Below, piece by piece: positions 1 through 8,617 of a stretch of DNA of 64,000 nucleotides. Where the stretch lies: NCBI GenBank assembly GCA_963733265.1, contig CAVTCF010000004.1:248001-312000 (forward strand), given 5' to 3'. The first letter of the stretch is position 1. Every line of letters begins with the position of its first letter. This stretch comes from PALSA-1006 sp963733265 (GTDB lineage: Bacteria > Pseudomonadota > Gammaproteobacteria > Burkholderiales > Gallionellaceae). Made by a program: the position numbers and the translations under genes. Under the pieces are notes generated by a model. That model was not told the origin of the DNA, ran no database searches, and saw only the letters and a program-made list of their open reading frames with translations.

Positions 1-1
1 C

Positions 2-28
2 GAATTGCTAGAAAACTTGGGGTTATAA
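2..28 (+). CDS. cheZ: Probable C-terminal end of CheZ (partial, runs off window)
   Basis: The frame entering the window reads E-L-L-E-N-L-G-L and stops with TAA one base before the cheA start codon. CheZ, the CheY-P phosphatase, characteristically ends in a short CheY-binding helix of the form D-D-L-L-x-S-L-G-F. The eight residues here fit that pattern, and cheZ commonly precedes cheA. Only eight codons are visible, so the identification rests on this tail and the context. Confidence 0.4.
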   Translation, partial: ELLENLGL

Positions 29-29
29 A

Positions 30-1919
30 ATGAACGACTTTGCGGGCATGGAAGAGTTGTTGCAGGACTTTCTTTTGGAGGCATCGGATTTGCTGTCAGA
101 CGTGGACAGCAAATTAATGGATCTCGAAAAGTCACCGAACGACAAGACAATTCTGAATGTGATTTTTCGGGGTTTCCACACTATCAAAGGCGGTGCGGGA
201 TTCTTGAATGCTACGGAGCTTGTGACGTTATGCCATCTTACCGAAAACCTCTTTGATAAATTACGCAACGATGAGTTGAAACTCAATCCCGGTTTGCTGG
301 ATGTGATTATGGCTGCAACTGGTGAAGTGCGTCTGATGTTCAACGATCTGGGCAGAGGCGTGCAGCCTCAACGCGCCCCGCAACACGTGCTGGATGCATT
401 GACTGCCGCATTGAATGGCAAGGCCGTTTCCTTAAATAGTGCAGCCAAAGCGCCAGCCGCCAAGCCGACTACGGCCGCCCCTGCTGTTTCTACAGCATTA
501 CAAACTGCCGCACAGAACGGACCGGATTGGAATGCTTTATACCAAACTTTGGTCGGTGAAACACCGGTACCCAAGGCTGCTCCGGCCGCAGAGCCCACAC
601 CAGACGCAGCACCGGTTGCTGCGCAAGCCGTGAGCGAGGGAGAGGTTGACGAAGAAAAGCTCAAGCAAAGTGCATTTGGTCGTCGCGCCGAGGATGTGCC
701 AGGGCGCACTGCACCAGTCGCAAGCCGTCGCGAATCTGAACCTGCTGCGAAAGACAACACCATACGGGTAGACACCGATCGTTTGGATCAGGTGCTCAAC
801 CTGTCGGGCGAAATTGGCCTGACAAAGAACCGTTTAACACATTTGCGCAGTGATATTTTGCAGGGTCGTTCGGACCCCGAAACCTTGAAATCGCTGGATG
901 AAGCGGTGAGCCAGTTGGATATGTTAGTAGTAAGTTTGCAAAACGCGGTGATGAATACTCGTATGCAACCGATTGGACGTTTGTTCAAAAAATATCCAAG
1001 ATTGGCTCGGGATCTTGCCCGACAGTTAGGCAAGGATGTTGAGCTGGTGTTGTCGGGGGAAGAGACTGAAATCGACAAAACCATGATTGAAGACTTAAAC
1101 GATCCGCTGGTTCACTTGGTGCGAAATGCGGTTGATCACGGCGTGGAAAGTCCGGAGCAACGTTCTGCCGCCGGCAAATCTTCCAAGAGTTCAGTATACT
1201 TGAGCGCGCGTCAGGAAGGTGATCACATTTTGATCAGCATTTCTGATGACGGCAAAGGTATGCGACCCGATATTTTGCGCAGCAAAGCCATTGAAAAAGG
1301 ACTGCTTACGCCGGAAGCGGCCAGTTCATTGGACGAAACAGGCAGTTTGAATCTGATCTTCCTGCCGGGATTCTCCACAAAAGATGAAGTCTCCAGTGTG
1401 TCCGGACGCGGTGTCGGCATGGATGTGGTGAGAACAAACATATCCAAGTTAAACGGCTCCATCACGATTGAATCAGAGCCGGGAAAAGGTTCAACGTTTA
1501 CAATTTCATTGCCGCTAACGCTGGCGATTTTGCCGGTGCTGTTGTTGCGGCTTAGCGATCAGCCGTTTGCAGTGCCGCTATCGATGGTGCGCGAAATCAT
1601 GTCGGTGACGGCGGAGGCGCAGCAACTTATTTCCGGTCGTCCCACCATGGTCGTGCGTGGAGAAGTGTTACCTGTAAAATCGCTGGCAAATTTGATCGGA
1701 TGGGAAGATTCGGGTAAATCCGAGGTGGGTGTATTAATGCAGGTGGGCAATCAGAGTTTTATTTTGTCAGCCGATGGTTTTGCAGGACATGATGATGTGG
1801 TCATCAAATCGCTCGACACTTTCAGACCCAAAGGAGTGGCCGGGGTTACGATGTCAAGTGAAGGCGAGATCGTGTTGATTTTGGACATCAAAGAGCTTCT
1901 AGGGGAAAACGGACATTAA
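30..1919 (+). CDS. cheA: Chemotaxis histidine kinase CheA (first copy)
   Basis: A 629-residue cytoplasmic kinase that phosphorylates CheY and CheB in response to receptors. The N-terminal HPt domain carries the phospho-acceptor His50 in the motif FHTIKGGAGF. An Ala/Pro-rich linker (about 130-240) replaces a recognisable P2 domain. The dimerisation segment starts near residue 243. The ATPase has the N box LVRNAVDHG (Asn366) and glycine motifs DDGKGM and GRGVGMDVV. A CheW-like P5 domain fills the C-terminus. The gene directly follows a putative cheZ end and precedes a receptor gene. A second, distinct CheA lies 1.8 kb downstream, so the two may serve separate arrays or share work. Confidence 0.96.
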   Translation: MNDFAGMEELLQDFLLEASDLLSDVDSKLMDLEKSPNDKTILNVIFRGFHTIKGGAGFLNATELVTLCHLTENLFDKLRNDELKLNPGLLDVIMAATGEVRLMFNDLGRGVQPQRAPQHVLDALTAALNGKAVSLNSAAKAPAAKPTTAAPAVSTALQTAAQNGPDWNALYQTLVGETPVPKAAPAAEPTPDAAPVAAQAVSEGEVDEEKLKQSAFGRRAEDVPGRTAPVASRRESEPAAKDNTIRVDTDRLDQVLNLSGEIGLTKNRLTHLRSDILQGRSDPETLKSLDEAVSQLDMLVVSLQNAVMNTRMQPIGRLFKKYPRLARDLARQLGKDVELVLSGEETEIDKTMIEDLNDPLVHLVRNAVDHGVESPEQRSAAGKSSKSSVYLSARQEGDHILISISDDGKGMRPDILRSKAIEKGLLTPEAASSLDETGSLNLIFLPGFSTKDEVSSVSGRGVGMDVVRTNISKLNGSITIESEPGKGSTFTISLPLTLAILPVLLLRLSDQPFAVPLSMVREIMSVTAEAQQLISGRPTMVVRGEVLPVKSLANLIGWEDSGKSEVGVLMQVGNQSFILSADGFAGHDDVVIKSLDTFRPKGVAGVTMSSEGEIVLILDIKELLGENGH

Positions 1920-1999
1920 GCACATGCGAGTCGCAATTGTTATTTGCAATATCGTACTAATTCCAGATGCCTGACAGGATGCATTGAAGTGAGGTGGTT

Positions 2000-3217
2000 A
2001 TGCGAAGCACAGAAAGAAAAAAATACAATAACCATCTGTTGATATTATTGATTGCAATCTCGATTGTCGCGGTCGGAGCGAAGTGGGCTTTAACAGACGG
2101 GGCTTCGTTGATTGTTGACGTTGTCGTACAGTTGGCAGTGCTTGCAGTTATTTATATCTACCTGCAAGTTAACGGAAAACAGTCGGACGAGCGTGATCAG
2201 GCCGAAACACTTATTCAGACACACCAGAGCGCGGTAGAAAACGTATTGACGCAAACCTACCCGCAATTCGCCAAACACTTTTCAGGTGCGAATAGCGACC
2301 TGAATCAAGTCCAAAGTTTGCTCGGCGATGCGATCGGGAAACTGCTGTCAAGTTTTGACGGCATGCAAAAACTTATCCAGGCCCAACGCGATCTTGCAGT
2401 TTCGATTGTGCAGGGGCATAACGCGGCCGGAAATGATGACAAGGAAAGCCTGGAACATTTTGTTAACGACACTTCGGAAACCCTCAAAGAGTTAGTCGGC
2501 AGTATTGTAAATAACAGCAAGATCGCCATGGAATTGGTTGAAAAAATGGACACGGTGAGCCATCAGGTGACCAGTATCCTGAATGTACTTGGCGAAATCG
2601 ATGGCATTTCCAAACAAACCAATTTACTGGCATTAAATGCAGCAATTGAAGCAGCGCGAGCGGGCGAGGCCGGCAGGGGCTTTGCAGTGGTTGCAGATGA
2701 AGTGCGGAAACTTTCTTCCCGGTCGGATCAGTTCAGTCGTCAAATACGCGCAAATGTTCAAACAGTATACGACTCGATAACGGAGGCGGAAAAATCGATC
2801 AGCAATATGGCCTCGTTGGATATGAGCTTTGCCTTGGATGCGAAAGGAAAGATCGATGGAACGCTGAATCACGTTAAGACGATGAATAGAAATATGGTAA
2901 AAGTGATTGAAGACCAACATAAGATATCTATCGAGGTGGATGCGGTTGTCGGACGTGCAGTGACTTCACTGCAATTTCAAGATATGGTCGGACAACTTAT
3001 ACAACACTCGCACACGCGAATCTCCAATATGGAAAATGCCTGGGTGCGTTTGGGAGAGTGGTCCAAACAAGCGCAGCAAGGGCAAGCCGCCTCGCTTGAA
3101 AGAATTTCACAAATGCGCTCGGAAATAAATGATATATTTGCCGACGCTGAGAGATTGAGCGAGCGTTCCCCGGTGCAACAAAACAAGCTGGAATCAGGTG
3201 AAATCGATTTGTTCTAA
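2000..3217 (+). CDS. Methyl-accepting chemotaxis protein without periplasmic domain
   Basis: About 405 residues. Two closely spaced N-terminal membrane segments (about 10-30 and 35-55) are joined by only a few residues, so there is no periplasmic ligand domain and no clear HAMP domain. The cytoplasmic coiled coil carries the conserved hairpin tip, including QTNLLALNAAIEAARAGE and FAVVADEVRKL, which contacts CheA and CheW. The ATG at 2000 is preferred to the GTG at 1994 because a GAGG-type ribosome site sits just upstream of it. The protein ends in SGEIDLF, a tail shared with both CheD proteins of this locus. It may sense membrane or energy state or a cytoplasmic partner; that is inference. 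Confidence 0.9.
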   Translation: MRSTERKKYNNHLLILLIAISIVAVGAKWALTDGASLIVDVVVQLAVLAVIYIYLQVNGKQSDERDQAETLIQTHQSAVENVLTQTYPQFAKHFSGANSDLNQVQSLLGDAIGKLLSSFDGMQKLIQAQRDLAVSIVQGHNAAGNDDKESLEHFVNDTSETLKELVGSIVNNSKIAMELVEKMDTVSHQVTSILNVLGEIDGISKQTNLLALNAAIEAARAGEAGRGFAVVADEVRKLSSRSDQFSRQIRANVQTVYDSITEAEKSISNMASLDMSFALDAKGKIDGTLNHVKTMNRNMVKVIEDQHKISIEVDAVVGRAVTSLQFQDMVGQLIQHSHTRISNMENAWVRLGEWSKQAQQGQAASLERISQMRSEINDIFADAERLSERSPVQQNKLESGEIDLF

Positions 3218-3248
3218 ATATTAATGTTAATTTAGTGACGAGGGCGTT

Positions 3249-3614
3249 ATGGCAAAAACTATATTGAGTGTGGATGATTCAAGCTCCATTCGGCAGATGG
3301 TGGCATTCACGCTGAAAAGCGCGGGCTACGAAATCGTTGAAGCAGTTGACGGGCAAGAGGGGCTGGACAAGGCAAAAGCTAAGACAGTAGATTTGGTGCT
3401 GACAGACCAGAATATGCCGCGTATGGACGGACTGACGCTCATTAAAAGTCTTCGTGCCCTGCCCGCCTACAGGAGCGTGCCAATCCTGATGCTGACGACC
3501 GAATCCAGCGATACCATGAAGACTCAGGGTAAAGCAGCAGGAGCAACCGGCTGGATCGTTAAACCGTTTGATCCCCAAAAATTGCTGGAAGTTGTGAAAA
3601 AAGTTATCGGGTAA
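3249..3614 (+). CDS. cheY: Chemotaxis response regulator CheY
   Basis: A 121-residue single-domain receiver. It has the acidic pair Asp9/Asp10, phospho-acceptor Asp53 in LTDQNMPRMDG, a Thr in LMLTTESS and the conserved Lys in IVKPFDP. There is no output domain, as expected for the diffusible motor-binding regulator phosphorylated by CheA. It sits between the receptor gene and the second cheA, with a GAGGGCGTT ribosome site before the start. A different CheY could serve the motor if cheY-cheZ lie upstream of the window. Confidence 0.93.
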   Translation: MAKTILSVDDSSSIRQMVAFTLKSAGYEIVEAVDGQEGLDKAKAKTVDLVLTDQNMPRMDGLTLIKSLRALPAYRSVPILMLTTESSDTMKTQGKAAGATGWIVKPFDPQKLLEVVKKVIG

Positions 3615-3617
3615 ACA

Positions 3618-3685
3618 AATGTGAAAAGGAAGCCTGAAATGTAGAGCCAGCGCATCGAGCCGATTTACATTTCAAATTTCACATT
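3618..3685 (+). promoter_or_regulatory. Nested inverted repeat between cheY and second cheA
   Basis: AATGTGAAA (3618-3626) is the exact reverse complement of TTTCACATT (3677-3685). Inside it GAAATGTA (3636-3643) pairs with TACATTTC (3666-3673). The structure ends a few bases before the ribosome site of the second cheA, so it could attenuate, protect or process the transcript. No T-run follows, so it is not a standard terminator. Confidence 0.5.
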
Positions 3686-3702
3686 CAAAAAGGTAACCTG
3701 TC

Positions 3703-5679
3703 ATGAGTTTCGATCTAAGTCAGTTCTACCAGGTTTTCTTTGAAGAAGCAGCAGAGCATCTTTCCAATATGGAAAGATTGCTTTTGGGGTTGGATGTGAA
3801 TAACCCCAGCATGGATGATTTGAATGCCATCTTCCGTGCAGCGCACTCAATTAAGGGCGGAGCCGGGACATTTGGTTTTACAGACATGATCGAAGTAACG
3901 CATGTGCTCGAAACGTTACTTGATCAATTACGTAAACAAGAAATTTCATTGACGAATGAAATGGTCAACGCGTTTCTGGAAGCCGGTGATGCCATTGCCA
4001 TGCAGTTGGCAGGACACCGTGATTCGGGCGAAGTTGATCAAGAAGTGGTCAGCAAGGCGCGGGCTAATTTGGAGCGACTTTCTTCGGTTAAAACAATCCC
4101 TCAACCTGCGACAAAATCCAAAGCGAAAAAAACAGCCAAAACTGCTGTTATTGTGCCGGTTGAAGAAGCCTATGGTTTCTTTGACACCGAGAAAGCCGAA
4201 GTCGCCGATCCGGGCTATGGATTTTTCGATGACGAGTCCACGGCTGTTACGCAAGATGCAGCAAAGACTGAAGACCTACAGGGGTATGGTTTTTTTGAAG
4301 AAACACCCGTTCAAAAAGCTGAGCGTGAAAATAATCGCGGCTATGGATTTTTACAGGAACCTAATCCTGACTCCAAAGCAGATGTTGAGACGCCTATAGC
4401 ACAACATGATTCCGAAACGCAAAAGCCGCCAGTTTTAGTTGCCGAGCAGGCACATCCGACAAGGCGCGTGGCAGACAGAACCCCGCCCCCCGCTGCCGCA
4501 GATTCATCAATTCGTGTCAGCGTGGAAAAAGTTGACCAGCTTATTAATCTGGTAGGCGAGTTGGTTATTACGCAAGCAATGCTGACGCAGTCTGCATCTC
4601 AACTCGACCCGATAGTGATTGAACGCCTACAAAGCGGTTTAAGCCAATTGGAACGCAATACGCGCGACATTCAAGAATCGGTAATGGCAGTACGCATGTT
4701 ACCTATTTCATTCGTATTCAGTCGTTTCCCCCGCGTGGTGAGGGACATGGCAAACAAGCTCAACAAACAAATTGAACTCAAAACGCTGGGAGAAGGCACC
4801 GAGTTGGACAAAGGGCTGATAGAAAAAATTGCCGACCCTCTCACCCACTTGATTCGCAATAGCCTCGATCATGGTATCGAGATGCCGGAAAAACGTATTG
4901 CTGCGGGCAAGCCTGCCACTGGAACGATCACGCTGAATGCATTCCATCAGGGCGGCAATATCGTGATTGAGGTTGCCGATGACGGAGGCGGACTTAATCG
5001 CAAAAAGATACTCGGCAAAGCCAGAGAGCGCGGCATGAATGCCAGCGATGACATGCCCGATGCCGCTGTGTGGATGCTGATCTACGAAGCGGGCTTTTCC
5101 ACTGCCGAAGTCGTGACGGATGTTTCCGGTCGCGGTGTAGGAATGGACGTTGTGAAAAGAAACATCGCCGAACTGGGTGGTCGCGTCGAGATTGATTCGG
5201 CAGAAGGTATTGGGACCCGTACCACGATACGTCTGCCATTGACTCTGGCGATATTGGATGGATTGTCAGTATCGGTGGGAGGCCAGACATTTATCACGCC
5301 ACTGGGTTCGATAGTAGAGTCGTTGCAAGTTAATCCGGATGATCTGAAATCGGTTAGTGGTGAAGGACATTTGTTGCGAGTACGTGGCGAATACCTGCCG
5401 CTGTTGGCATTGCATGAAATTTTCAATATTCAAAATGCCGTCACTGATTTCACCAAAGGTATTGTTGTCATCATTGAAACCGAGGGAAAGAAAACAGCAT
5501 TGATGGTGGATGAGCTGTTGGGGCAACATCAAGTGGTAATCAAGAGTTTGGAATCAAACTTCCGCAAGGTGCAGGGCATATCCGGTGCTACGATTATGGG
5601 TGACGGCAAAGTGGCGCTGATCTTGGATGTGGCAGCATTAGCCTCGCCTCGAGGCCCGCAAAGTATTTACACGGCATGA
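3703..5679 (+). CDS. cheA: Chemotaxis histidine kinase CheA (second copy, with GYGFF repeats)
   Basis: A 658-residue kinase with an HPt domain (His48 in AAHSIKGGAG), a dimerisation segment from about 268, an ATPase domain (N box LIRNSLDHG; DDGGGL; GRGVGMDVV) and a C-terminal CheW-like domain. The linker between HPt and dimerisation carries four copies of a YGFF/YGFL motif (Tyr157, 172, 195, 214), each followed by acidic residues. These may be short docking sites for CheY or CheB, replacing a folded P2 domain; that is inference. The ribosome site AAGGTAAC lies before the ATG. It differs clearly from the first CheA, so this is an old pair rather than a recent duplication. Confidence 0.96.
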   Translation: MSFDLSQFYQVFFEEAAEHLSNMERLLLGLDVNNPSMDDLNAIFRAAHSIKGGAGTFGFTDMIEVTHVLETLLDQLRKQEISLTNEMVNAFLEAGDAIAMQLAGHRDSGEVDQEVVSKARANLERLSSVKTIPQPATKSKAKKTAKTAVIVPVEEAYGFFDTEKAEVADPGYGFFDDESTAVTQDAAKTEDLQGYGFFEETPVQKAERENNRGYGFLQEPNPDSKADVETPIAQHDSETQKPPVLVAEQAHPTRRVADRTPPPAAADSSIRVSVEKVDQLINLVGELVITQAMLTQSASQLDPIVIERLQSGLSQLERNTRDIQESVMAVRMLPISFVFSRFPRVVRDMANKLNKQIELKTLGEGTELDKGLIEKIADPLTHLIRNSLDHGIEMPEKRIAAGKPATGTITLNAFHQGGNIVIEVADDGGGLNRKKILGKARERGMNASDDMPDAAVWMLIYEAGFSTAEVVTDVSGRGVGMDVVKRNIAELGGRVEIDSAEGIGTRTTIRLPLTLAILDGLSVSVGGQTFITPLGSIVESLQVNPDDLKSVSGEGHLLRVRGEYLPLLALHEIFNIQNAVTDFTKGIVVIIETEGKKTALMVDELLGQHQVVIKSLESNFRKVQGISGATIMGDGKVALILDVAALASPRGPQSIYTA

Positions 5680-5920
5680 TCTTACAGACCGGCTAATCGG
5701 GAGGTGTTCTCACAAAAGGGCCAACTGCTGTCGCCCAAATCCTCGCCCGTATCGTTCTAAGTCTGCTGTAAACAGGCCTGGAAACTGATCTCAGTTAAAC
5801 CTAAAGTGTACCCGGTATTTTAGCGGGTGTAATATAAATGAAATCTCAATTTGCTAAAATTGGGTGTTGTATATTGCTCTAATACTTTAGAGGATCTTTT
5901 GATTAACAAGAATAATATCT

Positions 5921-7306
5921 ATGCGCTTCTCATTTCCCAGTTTCATCAACATGACCACTATAAATACTAGTTTGATTATATTGGTTGGCAGTATTTGCAT
6001 ATCACCGCTGTGCCAAGCCGATACAGCTAATACACCCGATCCGGCTGATACTGACGTACTTTCAGCGCATTTTCAAACGACATACAACTGGCAATATCAT
6101 CCAGCCTTTTCTGCGCCCCATACGGGGCCAAACAGCCTGACAACAGGCCCGGACAAGATGTATACGTTTACAGCGACAGCCATGCTAGGTGTGCGGCCAT
6201 GGACGAATGGAGAGTTTTTTTACAATACTGAAATGGTTGAAGGTGTACCTTTTACTGGGAGTTTAGTTGGATTGGGCGGATACACCAACGGTGAAATCAC
6301 ACGCGCAGGAGGAACATCCCCAAGCGAATATAGACAACGCCTGTTTTTGCGCCAAACTTGGAACAACGGCGGCGGCAGCGACCATGTGGATGACGTGGCA
6401 AACCAATTTGCCGGTTTCATAGACAAAAATCGTTTTGTATTGACCGCCGGTAATTTCGCGATACAAGATGTTTTCGACCCCAATATTTATAATAAAGATC
6501 CCCGTACCCAGTTTATGAACTGGGGTAACTGGACCTATGCCGCTTACGATTACGCTGCCGATGCGCGTGGCTATGGCTGGGGTGCAACCGCAGAGTGGTA
6601 TGTGAACGAATGGGCATTTCGTATCGGTCGCATGACGGGGCCAATAACGCCAAATGTTTTGCCGGTCGATTTCAAACTCGATCAACACTATGGCGATCAA
6701 ATTGAAATTGAACATTCGCACACACTGGATGCACGTCCCGGAAAAATTCGGGTTTTGGCTTATCACAATCGTGCCGTACTGGCTTCATTCAATGACGCCC
6801 TAAACTGGTTAAAAGCCCATCCGGGTCAATATACCGGACCGGAGGCGCTTGTTGCAGTAGAAAATACTGAAAGGGATAAATACGGAATCGGCGTAAATAT
6901 CGAACAGGAAGTCAGCGACAACACCGGATTTTTTCTGCGCGCCATGGTGACTGACGGGCACACTGAAACATGGGCTTTTACCGAAGTGGATGACTCCCTC
7001 TCAACAGGGCTCGCGCTTAAAGGCAACCTGTGGCAAAGAAACGAAGATTCGGCTGGCGTTTCATTTCTGCAAAACTATCTATCAGCCGACCGTAGGCGCT
7101 TTCTTGAGGCCGGAGGAATTTCTTATTTCATCGGTGATGGTGCTTTAAATTACCGGCCAGAAACAATCTTTGAAGGCTACTACAGTATTAACTTGTTTAA
7201 GGGCGGGTGGCTCAGCCCGGATTATCAATTCATTATGAATCCGGCCTTCAATGCTGATCGGGGACCGGTTCACGTTTTTGCTTTTCGTCTTCATGCCGAG
7301 ATTTAA
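5921..7306 (+). CDS. OprB-like carbohydrate-selective porin family protein
   Basis: A 461-residue outer-membrane protein. The N-terminal signal ends near PLCQADT. The rest is rich in Gly, Tyr, Trp and alternating polar/hydrophobic strands, and ends RLHAEI. Features typical of the OprB/carbohydrate porin family include a TWNNGGG region, FVLTAGNFAIQDVFD, and long stretches ending in aromatic residues. The substrate cannot be read from sequence. It lies in a 240-bp-spaced block with a secreted protein and a VIT1 transporter, inserted between cheA and cheR. Upstream at 5810-5828 is a weak ACCCG/CGGGT hairpin. Confidence 0.7.
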   Translation: MRFSFPSFINMTTINTSLIILVGSICISPLCQADTANTPDPADTDVLSAHFQTTYNWQYHPAFSAPHTGPNSLTTGPDKMYTFTATAMLGVRPWTNGEFFYNTEMVEGVPFTGSLVGLGGYTNGEITRAGGTSPSEYRQRLFLRQTWNNGGGSDHVDDVANQFAGFIDKNRFVLTAGNFAIQDVFDPNIYNKDPRTQFMNWGNWTYAAYDYAADARGYGWGATAEWYVNEWAFRIGRMTGPITPNVLPVDFKLDQHYGDQIEIEHSHTLDARPGKIRVLAYHNRAVLASFNDALNWLKAHPGQYTGPEALVAVENTERDKYGIGVNIEQEVSDNTGFFLRAMVTDGHTETWAFTEVDDSLSTGLALKGNLWQRNEDSAGVSFLQNYLSADRRRFLEAGGISYFIGDGALNYRPETIFEGYYSINLFKGGWLSPDYQFIMNPAFNADRGPVHVFAFRLHAEI

Positions 7307-7318
7307 TAGGAGTCTGCT

Positions 7319-7828
7319 ATGCGTTTTATAAAATATACGCTAAGTATTTTGATGGCTATTATTGCATTCGCTTACATTAATATAGCCAATGCAGCCGACA
7401 CTCCATCGCTAGCGTCAGGGGGACAAGAATCTGAAATTATCGCTATTGAAGTTTTGGGACAAGTTCCCGGCTTCACTCAGGTGCAGTTGTCAGCGTATTT
7501 GGCTCGGAAGTTGCAAGAAGAAAATTTGGCGCCTTGGCGTTTTGTAGAAGGAGTATCTGGTAGTGAAAATTTTCCAAACCGTGTTGTTTGGTTGTTCAAA
7601 ACTTTACGTAAGGTGACGAAAGGTCGAGGATTTATGGGTTCGCCGGGCCAGACCAACTCGATAACTTATATTAAAGCCGAAGTGAAGCTATACATAAAAG
7701 GCACCTACCAAATGACTATGGATACGCATCCATCGGTCAGTAACGGAGCCGATGACAAAGTGTTATCTGATATGGTGCACAATGCTGCCCATGTTCTGTT
7801 CGTTGAGAACAAGCCTGATATGCAATGA
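7319..7828 (+). CDS. Secreted protein of unknown function
   Basis: A 169-residue protein with an N-terminal signal peptide (charged MRFIK, hydrophobic core, likely cleavage after IANA). The mature part has no cysteines and no motif I recognise; it contains a basic patch around RKVTKGRG. It starts 12 bases after the porin stop with a good AGGAG ribosome site, so it is very probably co-transcribed with the porin and may work with it in the periplasm. No function is assigned. Confidence 0.75.
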   Translation: MRFIKYTLSILMAIIAFAYINIANAADTPSLASGGQESEIIAIEVLGQVPGFTQVQLSAYLARKLQEENLAPWRFVEGVSGSENFPNRVVWLFKTLRKVTKGRGFMGSPGQTNSITYIKAEVKLYIKGTYQMTMDTHPSVSNGADDKVLSDMVHNAAHVLFVENKPDMQ

Positions 7829-7865
7829 TACGGGCTAGAACATTCTCTCGCGGGAATTCAATAGC

Positions 7866-8552
7866 ATGAAGTCACATATCCACTACACCCAGAGATCAGG
7901 ATGGCTGCGTGCAGCCGTGCTTGGCGCAAATGACGGCGTGTTATCAATTGCCAGTTTGATGCTTGGTGTTGCAGCGGCACATACAAATTCAAGCGGGATT
8001 TTAGTTGCCGGTCTGGCCGGATTATTTGCCGGAGCGCTTGCTATGGCCTCTGGCGAGTATGTGTCAGTAAGTTCACAGTCCGACACTGAGCATGCCGATC
8101 TAGAGGTCGAAAAAAATATGCTTAAGCATAATTATGACTCCGAGCACGCAGAATTGCGGGATATCTATATTAAGCGCGGGCTTGATTACGAGCTCGCAAC
8201 CCAGGTTTCACTTCAGCTCATGGCGCATGATGCCATCGGTGCGCACGCCCGTGATGAAATTGGCATTACTAATGCGTTGTCGGCAAAGCCAATAATGGCG
8301 GCCGTGACTTCATCAATCAGCTTCACCATTGGTGGAGTCGTTCCTCTTTTGGCGGATATAGCGGCGCCTGAAAATGCAAAAATATCTGTTATTGCAAGCG
8401 TATCTCTACTATTTCTAATAACTTTGGGTGCCTTTGCTGCGCGGGCTGGCGGCGCATCCGTCCTGCGCGGTGCAACACGCGTTCTAGTTTGGGGGGCGTT
8501 GGCCATGGGAGTTACCAGTTTGATTGGGTCAATATTTGGTTCTGGTATATAA
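7866..8552 (+). CDS. VIT1/CCC1-family iron/manganese transporter
   Basis: A 228-residue inner-membrane protein of the family that moves Fe(II) or Mn(II) out of the cytoplasm. Signature parts are the opening helix with GANDGVLSIASLMLGV, the loop ALAMASGEYVSVSSQ, a cytoplasmic His/Glu/Asp-rich helical segment (about 75-130) that binds metal in characterised relatives, and three C-terminal membrane segments. It is third in the porin block. The ribosome site is weak (CGGGAATTCAATAGC). The metal specificity is not decidable from sequence. Confidence 0.88.
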   Translation: MKSHIHYTQRSGWLRAAVLGANDGVLSIASLMLGVAAAHTNSSGILVAGLAGLFAGALAMASGEYVSVSSQSDTEHADLEVEKNMLKHNYDSEHAELRDIYIKRGLDYELATQVSLQLMAHDAIGAHARDEIGITNALSAKPIMAAVTSSISFTIGGVVPLLADIAAPENAKISVIASVSLLFLITLGAFAARAGGASVLRGATRVLVWGALAMGVTSLIGSIFGSGI

Positions 8553-8617
8553 ATTAGACAAATAGATCATTGCTGAAATTTTTCACAAATCTGCCTCTGC
8601 TGGTTTAAGATAGGAGA

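Noticed and set aside
3611..3640. Sigma-28 promoter (TAAA-N15) before the second cheA
   Set aside because: The -10 position reads AGCCTGAA, which does not match GCCGATAA.
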